Assembly (NCBI GenBank): GCA_029339195.1
Contig: JAPTJF010000143.1
Location: forward strand, 62,001-126,000
Length of the DNA stretch: 64,000 nt
Direction of reading: 5' to 3'
Origin: Micractinium sp. NFX-FRZ
Lineage: Eukaryota > Chlorophyta > Trebouxiophyceae > Chlorellales > Chlorellaceae
The translations under genes and the position numbers were made by a program. The notes under the pieces were generated by a model. It worked only from the letters and a program-made list of their open reading frames with translations. It made no database searches and was not told the DNA's origin. This document shows, one piece after another, positions 54,301 to 64,000 of this stretch. Within the stretch, counting starts at the first letter, position 1, and each line of letters begins with the position of its first letter.

Positions 54301-57300
54301 TAGGCAAGGTTTCTCGCTCTGAATGCAGCTGTCGGCCTCTCCACCCTCCCGCCCCTCTGCCTCCACACCCCACCTCCCACCCCGCCCCTCCGTGCCGTGC
54401 AGTGGTTGACTCCAAGCACATCCTGCTGCACCTGGATGAGGTGAAGCCCGACGGAATTGTGAACGAGTCCATTCAGCAGGTGGGCGCTTGTGTGCACTTG
54501 TGGATGCCTCTGACGTGGAACGAGTCCATGCCTGTGTGTGTGGCCGTCACGTTGCTGGAAGCAGGGGCAATGCACTGCGTGTGCCCGGCGCCCCCTCCGC
54601 CCCACAGAGCCATGCAGCATGACGTGGCAGCACTTTGTGGGGTGCGTAGGCTCTGCCATACCGGATGGGGAGGCGTGCTGCCGACTCCTCGCCACGACCT
54701 GCCCACCTGTGCTCCGGGCTCCCACTCGCAGTGCATGCTGTGCACCCCCTGTTTGCCCACCCCTCCCCCAGGTTGCCTTTGCCGACAAGATCCTGCTCAA
54801 CAAGACCGACCTGGTGAGCGAGGCGGAGAAGAGCCACGTCATCCGGCGCATCAAGGTGGGTATGAGGGAGAGGGAGAGGGTGGGGGAAGAAAGGGGTGGG
54901 CTGGGCTGGGCTGGCTGAGGGGAGAGAGGGGCGGGGCGAATTGGGTTCTTGCCGCAATGTGCAGCCGTGCGTGAGCAGCCATGCGTGGTGACGACCTCCT
55001 GGCTGGATGGGCAGGGGGGATGCAGGGTTGGCGCCAGCGGCGGGGGAGCGTGGCAGTCCATTTGCTACTGCCCTGCTGCCCGCCCTTGCTGCGGCAGCCC
55101 ATTCGGTACTGCCCTGGTGCTCTCACAGCCGGCCTGCTCTGTCTGGGCTCTCATCTGCCCACCTGCATCCCACCCGCCGCACTAAAACGACATCACCGAG
55201 TGCCAGCAGGCAGCTCCCTGCCTCCCCTGGGTGCCGCCTTAACCATCCTACTCTGGCAACCTTCCCTGCAGGCCATCAACCGCACCAGCGAGATCATCGA
55301 GTGCCAGCAGGCTGCTGTGGACCTGGACGCGATCCTAGGGCTGCAGTCGTTCGACCTGGAGAAAATACTGGCCATGGACCCGGCCTTCCTCAAGGTGTGC
55401 AGGGAGCAGAGAGGGTGCAATATGTCCTTCTGCTTTTTAGCTTCTTTGGAAACAAAAGTGCTGGCCATGGACTTTGCCTTTCAAGGTGCGGTACAGAGCG
55501 GTACAGAGCGGTACACCGTTGTAGTGTGTGAGAGTGGGGGCTGAGACACCCTATAAACGTGGCAGCTTGCTTCCCAGGCTCAAGTGCAACGCATGCATGG
55601 GGAGGCCTTGGGCCCAAGGTGAGTTGGCAGGAATATTTCATTAAAGGATTAGTAATGTAAACAGGAATTCCCCCACGTAGTGGGCAGATGCAGCGGCGGG
55701 TCAGCTGCACCCCCGTGAAAACATGCTTGCTCCTGCCCCCGCGCCTCAGTCAACTGACACCCCTGCTGGCTCCCCGTGGGATGCCAATCATCAACATCAT
55801 TACATTTCAAGTCCACGGAGCCAGCAGGACTCATGAGACAGGGGAATGTGACAAGATGGTTGACTCGTTGATTCACTCATCACTGAACACGGCCCTCTTC
55901 AGGTCCCCGAGGAGGAGCACTCACACCACCACCACCACCACGAGCATGACCACGACCACGAGCACGAGCACAGCGACTGCGCGGAGTGCAAGGCGGGCGA
56001 CCACGTGAGTGTGAATGGGACGGGGCGCATGGGCAGGGGTGAAGGGTGGGGCGCAGTGCGTTGGCCAGGGGGGACCGGTGGGAAAGGGTGGAGCCAGCGG
56101 CTGCATGGATAGCAAGGCGGGCGACCACGTGCGTGTGGGCAGCATGGCGGCGGGGCCACAGGATGGGAAGACATGTCGGCAGCAGTGCCTGTGGTAGAAT
56201 GCTTGAGCATGGGGAAGGGCAGGGGGGCAGGGTAGGGAAGCTCCCGATGGGGGCTGCAGATGCCAGCTGGGTTGTAGTGCCTAGAAGCGCCTGCCCCATG
56301 CTGCGCCCCATGCTGCGCCCCTGCGCTGCTCGTGGTCTGGCATTGGGCACTGCCTTTGTTTGGCATTTCAACCACGCTCGTCTGCCTTCTCTAGCGTCTC
56401 TGCGTCTCTTCCCCCCTACCCCCACCCGAACACCCTGTGCACCGCCTCTCGTGCCTTTCAGGATCACGACCACCACCACCACCATGAGCACGAGCACGAG
56501 CACAAGCACGAGCACGGCGAGGATGGGTGCGCGCAGTGCGAGGCGGGCGACGGAGACCACTCGCACCACACCCACAAGCACGACACCCGCGTCAGCAGCG
56601 TGGGCATCGAGTGCGACGGTGAGAGGGGCAGAGGGGAGGCCTTTGTTTCGGGGTGTTGGGTGGAGCAGCAGCAAGGTGAGGGCAGCCTTGGCATGAGCGC
56701 GGGACGCTGCCCGAGACTGGGGGGCAGGCTGGCGCTGCAGCAGGCAGCAGGGTGCTGGCCCTGCTGTGTGCATGCGGGTACCCGTAGCTCTCCCAGCGCT
56801 CGTGCCTCCTGTGCTCCCGGTGACGCCCCGCAGTCAGCCGCTGCACAGGTGGAGGGGCCGTTCGTAGTGTGTCTCTCCCCCTTTTGCAGGCACCCTTTAC
56901 ATGCAGCTGCTGAACAGCAGCAGCTGGCAACCTGCTCACCCTCCCTTGCCCTTCCCTCCTTCCCCTCACCCCTCCTTCACCCTGCCCCGCCTCCCCCTCG
57001 CCTCCCCGCACCATGCAGGCGCCCTGGACATGCGGCGGCTGAACGAGTGGCTGTCCACGCTGCTGCAGGACAAGGGGGCCGACATCTACCGCTCCAAGGG
57101 CATCCTCAACATTGCGGGCACGGATGACAAGTGAGAGGGGGGCCAGTGGGGGAGGAAGCTGGAGGGAAGCCGGGGGCTTGGTCGAAAAGGGTAAAAAGGG
57201 GGTGGGCGCCAGCCATGCTGCCTGGCCACCTGAACATGCCCCCTCCCTCCCTCCCTCTCCATCCACGCCCCAGGTTTGTGTTCCACGGCGTGCACATGAT

Positions 57301-57781
57301 GCTCCAATTCGGCAGCAGCGCGGAGGGGCTGGGCAAGCCGTGGCAGGCGGGGGAGCGGCGGTACAACCGCGTCGTCTTCATCGGTGGGTGGGGCCGGGGC
57401 GGGCAGGGCGGGGCAATGCTTGCAGGGTGCTGGTTGCCATGCAGGGAGGCGGCTGTGAGTGAACACAGGGGCCCATCAGCCGGGCTGCCCGGCCCCAGCA
57501 CTTTGCCCTGCTACTCTGTGCATGCCTTCCTGGCTCTCCTTCTGGTACCTGGCTGCCGCACCTGCCCACCCACCCGCACCTCCTCTCGCCCGTGCCCCCG
57601 TCAGGCCGGGACCTGAGTTTGCCAGCAGCTTAACGGTCGATATATGTACCTTACCCACAGCCCGCCTTGCCCTGGTTTCTTTTGTTGCGCAGGCAAGGAC
57701 CTGAACCGCCAGGAGCTCAACGACGGCTTCCGCAGCTGCATGGCTGACGCGGCGGAGAACGGCGGCGGCGGCGACGCGTGA
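51329..57781 (+). CDS. COG0523 (CobW/ZNG1-type) metal-chaperone GTPase with His-rich insert
   Basis: Exons: 51329-51527, 51793-51825, 52113-52154, 52820-52879, 53195-53213, 53740-53907, 54403-54479, 54772-54855, 55272-55394, 55903-56004, 56462-56618, 57019-57130, 57274-57383, 57693-57781. About 459 residues. Motifs: Walker A GFLGAGKTTL (split by intron 1), IENEYG, VGIDDALV, CICC in a 19-nt exon, ETTGLADPAP, VVDSKHI, NKTDLVSEAEK, and a CobW C-terminal domain (FVFHGVHMMLQF). Family members hand zinc or other metals to client proteins using GTP (established). Exons 11-12 add a His/Asp/Glu-rich metal-binding segment with CAEC and CAQC pairs. Translation from 51329 adds 47 Arg/Ser/Ala-rich residues like a transit peptide; the ATG at 51470 (gcagcgATGGCG) gives a cytosolic-looking start. 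The join between 52154 and 52820 is incomplete: bases for the end of Gly and for Glu are missing. Confidence 0.87.
53585..53693 (+). pseudogene. decayed copies of the exon 7 start in gene J intron 6
   Basis: Two copies of GCAGTGCGCGGCGACCT-like sequence (at 53594 and 53664) precede the true exon 7 boundary (TAGTGCGCGGCGACTTG, from 53738). Both carry CAG acceptors, arguably better than the TAG used by exon 7. Confidence 0.75.
53965..54078 (+). pseudogene. two copies of the exon 7 end in gene J intron 7
   Basis: GGTGGCATCATCACGGGTTAG (53974 on) and CTGGATGCCATCATCACGTGTGAG (54054 on) echo the exon 7 end CTGGATGCCATCATCACGGGTG at 53889-53910, including the donor. Confidence 0.8.
55174..55216 (+). 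pseudogene. copy of the exon 10 start in gene J intron 9
   Basis: Contains CATCACCGAGTGCCAGCAGGCAGCT against GATCATCGAGTGCCAGCAGGCTGCT in exon 10, ~100 bp upstream. The acceptor before it has decayed. Confidence 0.75.
55446..55492 (+). pseudogene. copy of the exon 10 end in gene J intron 10
   Basis: CTGGCCATGGACTTTGCCTTTCAAGGTGCG echoes CTGGCCATGGACCCGGCCTTCCTCAAGGTGTG at the exon 10 donor, ~90 bp downstream. Confidence 0.8.
56103..56140 (+). pseudogene. copy of the exon 11 end in gene J intron 11
   Basis: GCAAGGCGGGCGACCACGTG with a following gcgtgt donor repeats the end of exon 11 (55988-56007) exactly over 20 bases. It could be a competing 5' splice site. Confidence 0.85.
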
Positions 57782-58317
57782 AAGCGGGGCTTACAGCGCG
57801 TGCTATTTAATGATGGCACAGCGGGATGGGCGCCGGCATTTCGGCTCGGCACGGCACGGCAGTGTGCCTCATGGCAGCCACTGGCTCGCATCTTGTGCTG
57901 CTGCTGCCAAGCATGCGTGCCTGCTGGCCTTCCGTCGACTCTTGACCCACATGGCACAGCGATCGACCTGACTGGTGTCACCTGCCACCAAGCTTGCTTC
58001 TTGCAACATGGTCGCAGCAGTGCTGTTGCGTGTGTAAAACGTGGCATCCAAATCGTGGCACAGCATCAAGCGGCAACCTCAAGCGCAGCACGCGGTAAGC
58101 AGCACAGTTCAAGCAGCGCACACAGTGCACACTCATCGACAGAGAGGACGCATCAGAGACCAACTGTACGGTGATTCAGCAGGCACGCATTCTTGCCCCA
58201 CAACATCTGCTCGACTTGTCATCCAGCATCGCCGCAGGCTGGACTGCCACCAGCCAGGCAGTCGAGCTGAGCAGCAGCTGACCCCCAGGGCCAGTGCCAG
58301 TGCCCCTTGAGCTTCCT
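57782..58317. other. convergent 3' region of genes J and K
   Basis: Holds the 3' untranslated regions of both genes. A plus-strand TGTAA at 58033-58037 suits J; a minus-strand TGTAA at 57795-57791 suits K, so the two transcripts may overlap by ~240 nt. No supported gene. Confidence 0.5.
58033..58037 (+). promoter_or_regulatory. candidate poly(A) signal TGTAA of gene J
   Basis: First TGTAA after the stop of J, about 250 nt downstream, a normal chlorophyte spacing. Confidence 0.55.
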
Positions 58318-60959
58318 TCACTGCGGCTTGAACTGCACCCCAAGGTCGGCGCTGCGCAGGGAGGGGACGCGGGCGCGCAGCACCTCGCGCGTGCTCCCCG
58401 CAATCAGGATGTCCAGGGGGGCAGCCGGGTCGATGGGTTTCCCAGGGTTCCACTGCAAGCGTCGGGGATAGCGAGGGTTTGGGATGAGGGTGCTGATGAG
58501 ATGTTCCAAAGTTGGGTTGGACAAGGGGAGCCGGCCTGCATGGACGGGGGGCGATCTGGGATGTGTTGCAGCAAAGGAGGGCCAGGGTAGCTCCCCCGGA
58601 GCAAAGGACAGCTTTGAGCTGAGGGTCAGAGAGTCAGGGAGGTCTGCAGCGGGCAGCAGTACCTGGCCTCAAGCCTCAAGCCTCAGGGGGGCACTGCCAG
58701 TTGGGCCGCCCCAGTCTGCCGCTGCCAGCAGGGTCCGCCCAGGCCCCGGCAGGTGCCCTAGCAAGCAAGCAAGAAACGATTATCACAGTCGAGCTGCCAG
58801 GCGGGGGACATTTTGGTTGAAACAGCCTACCTGCCAAAAGTTGTCTGTGCCGTGCACCAAGGACTGATCGTTGATCTGAAGAGGGGAGAGGGGGTGGAAG
58901 GCGAGAGTTCTTAGGACTCCCCCGGCGGGCATGTCCCGTCCCACCTTGACCAGCTGGCAATCACTTCTCCCTCCCATGGGCCGACCCACTCCCACACCTT
59001 GCTTGCTCGCCTCTGCTGCACACAAAAGCCAACGCCCATCGGACCCACCCACCACACACAGGCAGGCACGAACCACACACAAACCCACACCTTGACCGCC
59101 ACAATGGGCACGGCGTAGTTGGAGAAGCCAAAGGCCTGGAAGTATGCCTGGCCCCCCTTCTTGAGCAGCATCTTGATCGTGCCCTCGGTGAAGCGGCCGC
59201 AGGGGGTGAGCTCCCAAGACACCTGTGCAGGGCAAGTTGGGAGGTTTTGGCTGAGTATCAGGGGTTGGGAGTGATTTGGGGTTGGGAAAATGGGGTGGGG
59301 AGGGAACTCGGGGTGGGGGCAGGGCGGCATGCAACCAGCAATCAACTCCCCAGGCGCGCTTGCCCAGCGGTGAAGGCAGCTGTGTGGACAGAGAGTGTGG
59401 TGAAGCTGGGCTGCCGCGCCGGCAGGGTGAGGCAAGCGAAAATGGGAGGCAGGGCAGGGGTGGTTGGCACCAGTGCCCGGAGCCTGCCCAGCCCAGCACG
59501 CTCACCACAAGCGAGGGGTTGCTGCCGGGGTCGCGGCCGGTCAGGTTGCGGAAGAGGGGGCCTGAGATGGACATGTCCAGGCCGCTGCAGCTGCCTGTGG
59601 GTACCAGGACAGGGGGAGGGAGGGAGGGAGGTAAGCAGGCACGCAGGCAAGAGGCAGGTTGGAAAGGATGAACAGCAGATACAGCGGCATGAACGCAGGG
59701 TAAGGGCAGCCCAGGCCGAAGCTCAGCCGGCAGGGCGGCGCAGGGCAGCAGTGCAGCGCGCCTCTAGGGCAGGAGAGGGCGGCTGACGACAGCTGGCAGC
59801 AGCGGCACTGGCAGCAGCGGCACGCACCGCACAGATCCGCCACGAGAGCGGGCAACTCTCTTCCGGGGTCGGTGCAGCTTGCGTCGTCACACTGCATAAA
59901 GAGGGGAGGCAATGGAGTGGCCAGCATGCATGTGGATCTCTGGAGTACCAAGGCAGACCGGCGCCCAACAACACGCGCCGCCGGAGTGACAGTTTGGTCC
60001 CCTGACGCTGGCGGCCCGGGGCTGGCGGCCCGGGGCTGAGAGTGGAAGGAAGCGCCCTCCCTGACCTGCAGCTTGATGCAGCGCCCGCATGCGTAGCCCT
60101 CTTGGAAGATGTCTGGGGAGACCCCCACGTAGTTGGTCTGCAGTGGGAGGGAAGGCGAGCCAATGGCCGTGGGGAAGGAGGGAGGAGTTGGTCTGCAGGG
60201 GAAGGGAAGGAGAGGTAGGGACGGTGGGGAAGGAGGGAGGTGAGAGGCGGGCAGGGCAAGGTGGCCTACCCTGCGACGCCCTCGGCGAGGGACAGTGAGG
60301 AAGCAGGGTGGCGGAGGAAGCATGCTGATGATGTCAGCTCACTCCATGATCAACACCGTTGCCAAGGTCAGCAGTTTGATCACAACCATCCTGGTTAGGC
60401 TTAAGCACTCATCATGAAGTCAACATGGTCCTCACGCTGGGACCGGCCCCTCCGCCCGGAACCGCCCTCCCCCGCACACGAAAGGTGGGCGAGAGGTAGC
60501 CCAAGCCGCAGCCCAGCGGCGCCGCATCAAACGGACCCAGCGGAGTCTCCGCGTACGCCACGGTGGCAATGCCCGAGTACTTCAGCCGAGGCTCGCCTGT
60601 GTGGGGAAGGGCGGGCAGGCAAGGGTTGCTGGCGGCGTTGGGGCCGAGCGGGGCGGCGTGGTTTGGTGAGGCGGGGCAAGGGCAAGCAGCAGTATGCCAC
60701 TGCAACCATTCTGGCGGGATCTCTCCTGGAAGTTCAGTCCTGTACCTGCAGGGGCGCCGATGCCGGGCGCGAGGCCGAAGCCGCTGGGCGGCGCGGGCGG
60801 CAGCCAGGTGGCCGGCGCTTGAGCGGGCACGCCGTCAGTGGCAGTGTCCGTGGGAGGCGCCAGCTCGGGGAAGATGTCACCCGCCTGAGCCAGCGCGCCG
60901 GTTGTCAGGGATCCCAGGAGTAGCAGGGCGGAGAGCAGCCGCAAGGGTGGTGCCCACAT
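58318..60959 (-). CDS. expansin-like secreted protein (barwin-like fold)
   Basis: Exons: 60959-60746, 60596-60478, 60137-60066, 59891-59828, 59594-59506, 59222-59091, 58875-58831, 58452-58318; 870 nt, 289 residues. A signal peptide (LLSALLLLGSLTTGALAQ) is followed by a Pro-rich stretch. From ~75 on, a double-psi barrel domain shows the expansin order: IATVAYAE, GCGLGYLSPTF, YACGRCIKLQC, LVADLCGSCSGLDMS, PLFRNLTGRDPGSNPSLV, then VSWELTPCGRF. The C-terminal part (YFQAFGFSNYAVPIVAVK ... NFWQ ... LDILIAGSTREVLRARVPSL) corresponds to the second, carbohydrate-binding half. Expansins loosen wall polymers without hydrolysis (established for plants). In an alga a wall or matrix role is inference. The first ATG giving a signal peptide is 60959. 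Divergent from L. Confidence 0.82.
60183..60203 (-). pseudogene. copy of the exon 3 start in gene K intron 2
   Basis: CTGCAGACCAACT on the coding strand repeats the exon 3 acceptor and first codons (60143-60131), 60 bp upstream. Short, but the splice site is intact. Confidence 0.65.
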
Positions 60960-61422
60960 GTCTGCACCAGGCGTGAGGAAGAGCTGCAAGCCGGCGGCTC
61001 TCCCTGCAGCGCCCAGGCAGGGGGCAATGAGACAATCGGCGACGACAGAATGCGGTCCGAGGGCTGGATGGTGCCGCTGTTATGAGGTTTGGCCAGCTCA
61101 TCAGATGTCCCGATGGAGGAGTGGCTGCATCCGATTGCAATGCATATTATCAAGCTGAGCCACGAGCGAACCTAGGCGGATTGGTGAAGCAGGCAACCCC
61201 TCCTCTGAACCCCACCCTTTTGCTGCGCGCCGAGCGGGAGCACCTGGTGCAATGCAGGTGTGTGTGCTCGCACTTGATGCGAAGCAGGGTCTGTTTGCAG
61301 CAGCTTTGAGCCTTGCAACAACAACAAGCGAGTCTATAGCGGTGCCAGCGCTGTTGCGATAATCTTCTCTGCTGAATTGGTGCTGAAAATCACTGGGTGC
61401 GGCGCCTAACCGGCACAGATGG
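60960..61422. other. divergent 5' region of genes K and L
   Basis: 463 bp between two start codons pointing apart, so it should hold both promoters. No clear element recognised. Confidence 0.45.
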
Positions 61423-64000
61423 ATGGCTACACTGACCGCCGGTGGCGGCGGCGGCGGCAGCAGCGGCGGCAGTGGCGGCAGCAGGGCACACACTGCCTTG
61501 GCCTGGCGCCTTCACCCTCGCTTCCCTGCGTCCTTGCCTGCCCCTGTTCTGCAGACGAGCAGCGCCCGCTTTACGGTGCGCAATGTGTCGCCCACCCGCA
61601 TGGTGCGCCTTTTCATGAGCCGGCACGCCCCGGCAGGTGAGGCACAGCCAGCCGTGCATGTGCAGGAGCGTCGGTGACTAAACATGCTGGGATTGCTTAT
61701 TCCTCTGCTCGTGTTTATGCATCACCCTAGCCGGCAACACTGTTGCCATGGCTTTTTCCCTGTTGTACTGCCCCGCAGGCATGCGGGCGTCACCCGCAGC
61801 AGCTGCGGCGTCTGGCAGCAGCACCAGCTCATCGCCGCCAGCGGGCCCCGCCGCCGACCTCGTGGGTTGGGTGGAGGGCGCGGGCGGCAGCGTGAGCGGC
61901 GTGGCGGTGCAGCGCGACGAGTCGGGCTTTGGCCTGGCTGCCATGTCAGACCTCAGCGCGGGGAGCACGCTCATCACGCTGCCCCAGCGCTGCCACCTCA
62001 CTTATGACGCCAGCAGTGACCCACGCCTGCTCAAGCTGATTGAGCAGGTGCCGGCTGAGCTGTGGGGTGCCAAGCTGGCGCTGCAGGTGCGGGGTGCAGC
62101 GAAGGGGAGGGTGCTGTTGAGAGTTAGGCAGTGCGGAGAAGGGGAACAGGGCTTATGGGGAGCAGGGCCGTGTAGCTCGTATGGGGGTGGTGGGGTTCAG
62201 CAAGTGCCGGCGAAGCTGGGTGGCCGCCAAGCTGGCACTGCAGGTACAAGGGAGTGAGGGGGAGGAGGGTGGAGGGGCGGTAGTGGGGTGGATGGTGGGT
62301 CTGCAGAGGCATCTCCTCACCACTTTCGCTGCTGGCTTTTTCATCTCCTGCTCCCAAGCTTTGGTCTGACCCCGCTTGCCTGTGACACGCACCTCCTACG
62401 TGCCCCCCACCCACTCCTGTTTCCCGCACCCTGCTGTCTGTCTCAGGTGGTTGCCCACCGCCTGCTGGGCCAGGCCTCCCCTTACGCCCCCTACATCAAC
62501 AACCTGCCCATGGCGGTGAGGCAGCCCTCGGCAGGGACAGCACCTGAGAGGGTTCGCAGCAGCCTGCTTGTTCTACGTACTCAGCAGGGGCTCCTAGGCG
62601 CAGGGCCGTCCTGCTGAGCTGGCTGCTGGTTAGCAGCAGGGGGGCGGGTGGGCAGGCAGGCACCCAAGCTGGCGGGCGGGCGGGGGGGCGGGCTCATCTA
62701 ATTTGCGCCGCCCCCGTCCACCTGCCCTCTATGCCCTCATTTCTACTGCCCCTGCTGCTGATGACATCACTGCCATGACCTGCTGCAGGTGCCAGGGCTC
62801 CCCATGTTCTTCAATGGAGAGGCGCTGGGGGCGCTGCAGTACCCTCCTGTCACCGAGCAGGTGGGTGCAGTGCTGTGAACGGGGCAGGGCGAGGGGCGGC
62901 GAGGGGTAGGGCGAGGGGTGGGGCAGGGGAGAGGTTTGGGGTGCTGCAGTGCTCAACCGTTGCCGAGCAGGTGGGCATATTTTGTGACGTAGAGGCCAAG
63001 CAGGTGGGAGTGTTTTGCAGCTGTACCTGGGCTGGCAACGAACTGCATCTGTGCGGCTGAATGCTACCTGATTGTTGGCGGGACCGGACCCTGCTGCATA
63101 CCTCTGAATCAGCCACCCGCAGGTGCCCCCTCCACTTCCACCGACTCGCTGTGGCTCGCCCCCGCCGCCCTGCTGCCGCCGCCCGGTGCCGCAGGTGAAG
63201 AAGCGCTGCCGCTGGCTGCTGACCTTCACTCAGCAGGCGCTGGCGCCGGTGCGGGGCAATGAGCAGGCGGACCCCTTTGGGGGTGCAGAGGTGGATGCAA
63301 ACGGGCTGGGCTGGGCGTTGGCGGTGGTCACCTCGCGCGCATTCCGCACCCGTGGCCCCGGACAGGTGAGGGTTGGGAGTTGGGGGGGTAGATGTGGGGG
63401 GGCGGGTGGTTGTTTTGCATGGTAATGCCCCGTTGTTGTGGGTGCAAACGTGTATGCACACAGATAGGGTCAGCCCTGGATGGGGGCACTTCGCACGCGC
63501 TTGGCACCGACGCTATTCCAAACACATTGTCAGCGTGGACGCGGATTTTGGTGGCTGCCTGGCTGAGGGGCTGTTAAGCTTGCGGGTGCGGCTGGGAGTG
63601 GTTCAGGCGGCTGCAACACCTGCCCCTCAATCACTGCGGTCCCCGGCGGCGCCCGCACCCTCGTTTCCGTGGCCCCGTCCCCCGAGTCTCACCCATCCCA
63701 CCCTGCTCCACCTCCTGGGATGCCCCCCTGCAGCCCGCCGCCATGCTGCCCCTCATTGACATGGCCAACCACTCCTTCCAGCCCAACGCCAAGATCGCAC
63801 CGGGCCCCGGAGGCAGCATGTGCATGGTGGCGCTCAGGTGGGGCGGGCCGGGGAAGGGGCGCAAAGGGAGCTGGGCATGCATGCATGCAGCCATTCGTGT
63901 GATGCATGTACGAGCAGCTGTGCGCAGGTAGCATCCATGCCGGCCATTTGCAGTGCAGGCAGGCCAGACAGGGTCTGGCGCTTCCTCAGTCGCGGGCTGC
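61423..64000 (+). CDS. SET-domain protein methyltransferase (RuBisCO LSMT/SETD-like), 3' end outside window
   Basis: Exons: 61423-61636, 61779-62086, 62447-62515, 62789-62860, 63195-63365, 63734-63837, then further exons beyond the window. About 312 residues are visible. The N-terminus (MATLTAGGGGGG then Ala/Arg/Ser-rich to ~70) looks like an organelle transit peptide. The SET fold starts at GWVEGAGGSV with RDESGFGLAAMSDLSAGSTLITLP, followed by LWGAKLALQVVAHRLLGQ, YAPYINNLP, ALQYPPVTEQVKKRCRWLL, SRAFRTRGPGQ and the AdoMet/substrate signature LPLIDMANHSFQPNA. This order is typical of the RuBisCO large-subunit methyltransferase group, which methylates lysines of chloroplast enzymes or actin histidine in SETD3 (established for relatives). 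The substrate here is unknown. An alternative ATG lies 4 bases upstream in another frame. Confidence 0.87.
62197..62246 (+). pseudogene. copy of the exon 2 end in gene L intron 2
   Basis: CAAGCTGGCACTGCAGGTAC echoes CAAGCTGGCGCTGCAGGTGC at the exon 2 donor (62071-62090), with a further match over GTGCCGGC. It keeps a good donor. Confidence 0.8.
62939..62976 (+). pseudogene. copy of the exon 4 end in gene L intron 4
   Basis: GTGCTGCAGTGCTCAACCGT then TGCCGAGCAGGTGGG echoes the exon 4 end (GCGCTGCAGTACCCTCCTGT then CACCGAGCAGGTGGG), ~110 bp downstream. Confidence 0.8.

Noticed and set aside
1..64000. Bacterial, viral or transposon island
   Set aside because: All recognised genes are intron-rich and algal in type; no integrase, transposase, capsid or operon structure was seen.

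Overview
The window looks like nuclear DNA from a compact, GC-rich green alga, most like a Chlorella-type trebouxiophyte (inference). The evidence is intron-dense genes with GT-AG and some GC-AG introns, plant and algal families (HASTY-type exportin-5, arginine-rich CCCH zinc finger, bHLH-ACT factor, expansin-like protein, RuBisCO-methyltransferase-like SET protein), a hydroxyproline-rich type secreted protein, and short genes packed on both strands. No tRNA, rRNA, CRISPR array, prophage or intact transposon was seen.

Twelve genes were rebuilt by hand from splice sites, reading phase and family similarity. From left to right: (A) + 242-1803 four-helix membrane protein; (B) - 7542-2438 ankyrin-repeat protein; (C) - 18442-8922 very large secreted protein with a proline-rich region, a duplicated unknown module and an Asp-box beta-propeller; (D) - 23974-20432 CCCH tandem zinc-finger protein; (E) - 36380-25025 exportin-5/HASTY in 28 exons; (F) + 37195-39859 glutamine-rich orphan; (G) - 44546-41100 JMJD7-like JmjC hydroxylase; (H) - 48535-45906 bHLH-ACT regulator; (I) + 48859-51034 unknown acidic protein; (J) + 51329-57781 COG0523/CobW-type metal-chaperone GTPase; (K) - 60959-58318 expansin-like protein; (L) + 61423 to beyond the window end, SET-domain methyltransferase. 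In eleven genes the exon lengths and phases add up to one open frame (for L, as far as the window reaches). In J one junction lacks a few bases.

Genes E/F, H/I and K/L are divergent pairs that share 5' regions. A/B, F/G and J/K are convergent. The products cover RNA biology (D, E), transcription (H), protein modification (G, L), metal handling (J) and cell wall or extracellular matrix (C, K). They share no single pathway, so this is ordinary euchromatin and not a functional cluster.

The most unusual signal is structural. Introns repeatedly carry decayed copies of the edge of the neighbouring exon together with its splice site. I count more than fifteen cases in eight genes, some in exact tandem arrays (130 bp in C, 110 bp in E). 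This suggests that introns here grow, or turn over, by local tandem duplication across exon-intron boundaries. Three well-supported GC-AG introns, a 25-nt and a 19-nt microexon, and a twinned extracellular module with matching intron positions are further points of interest.
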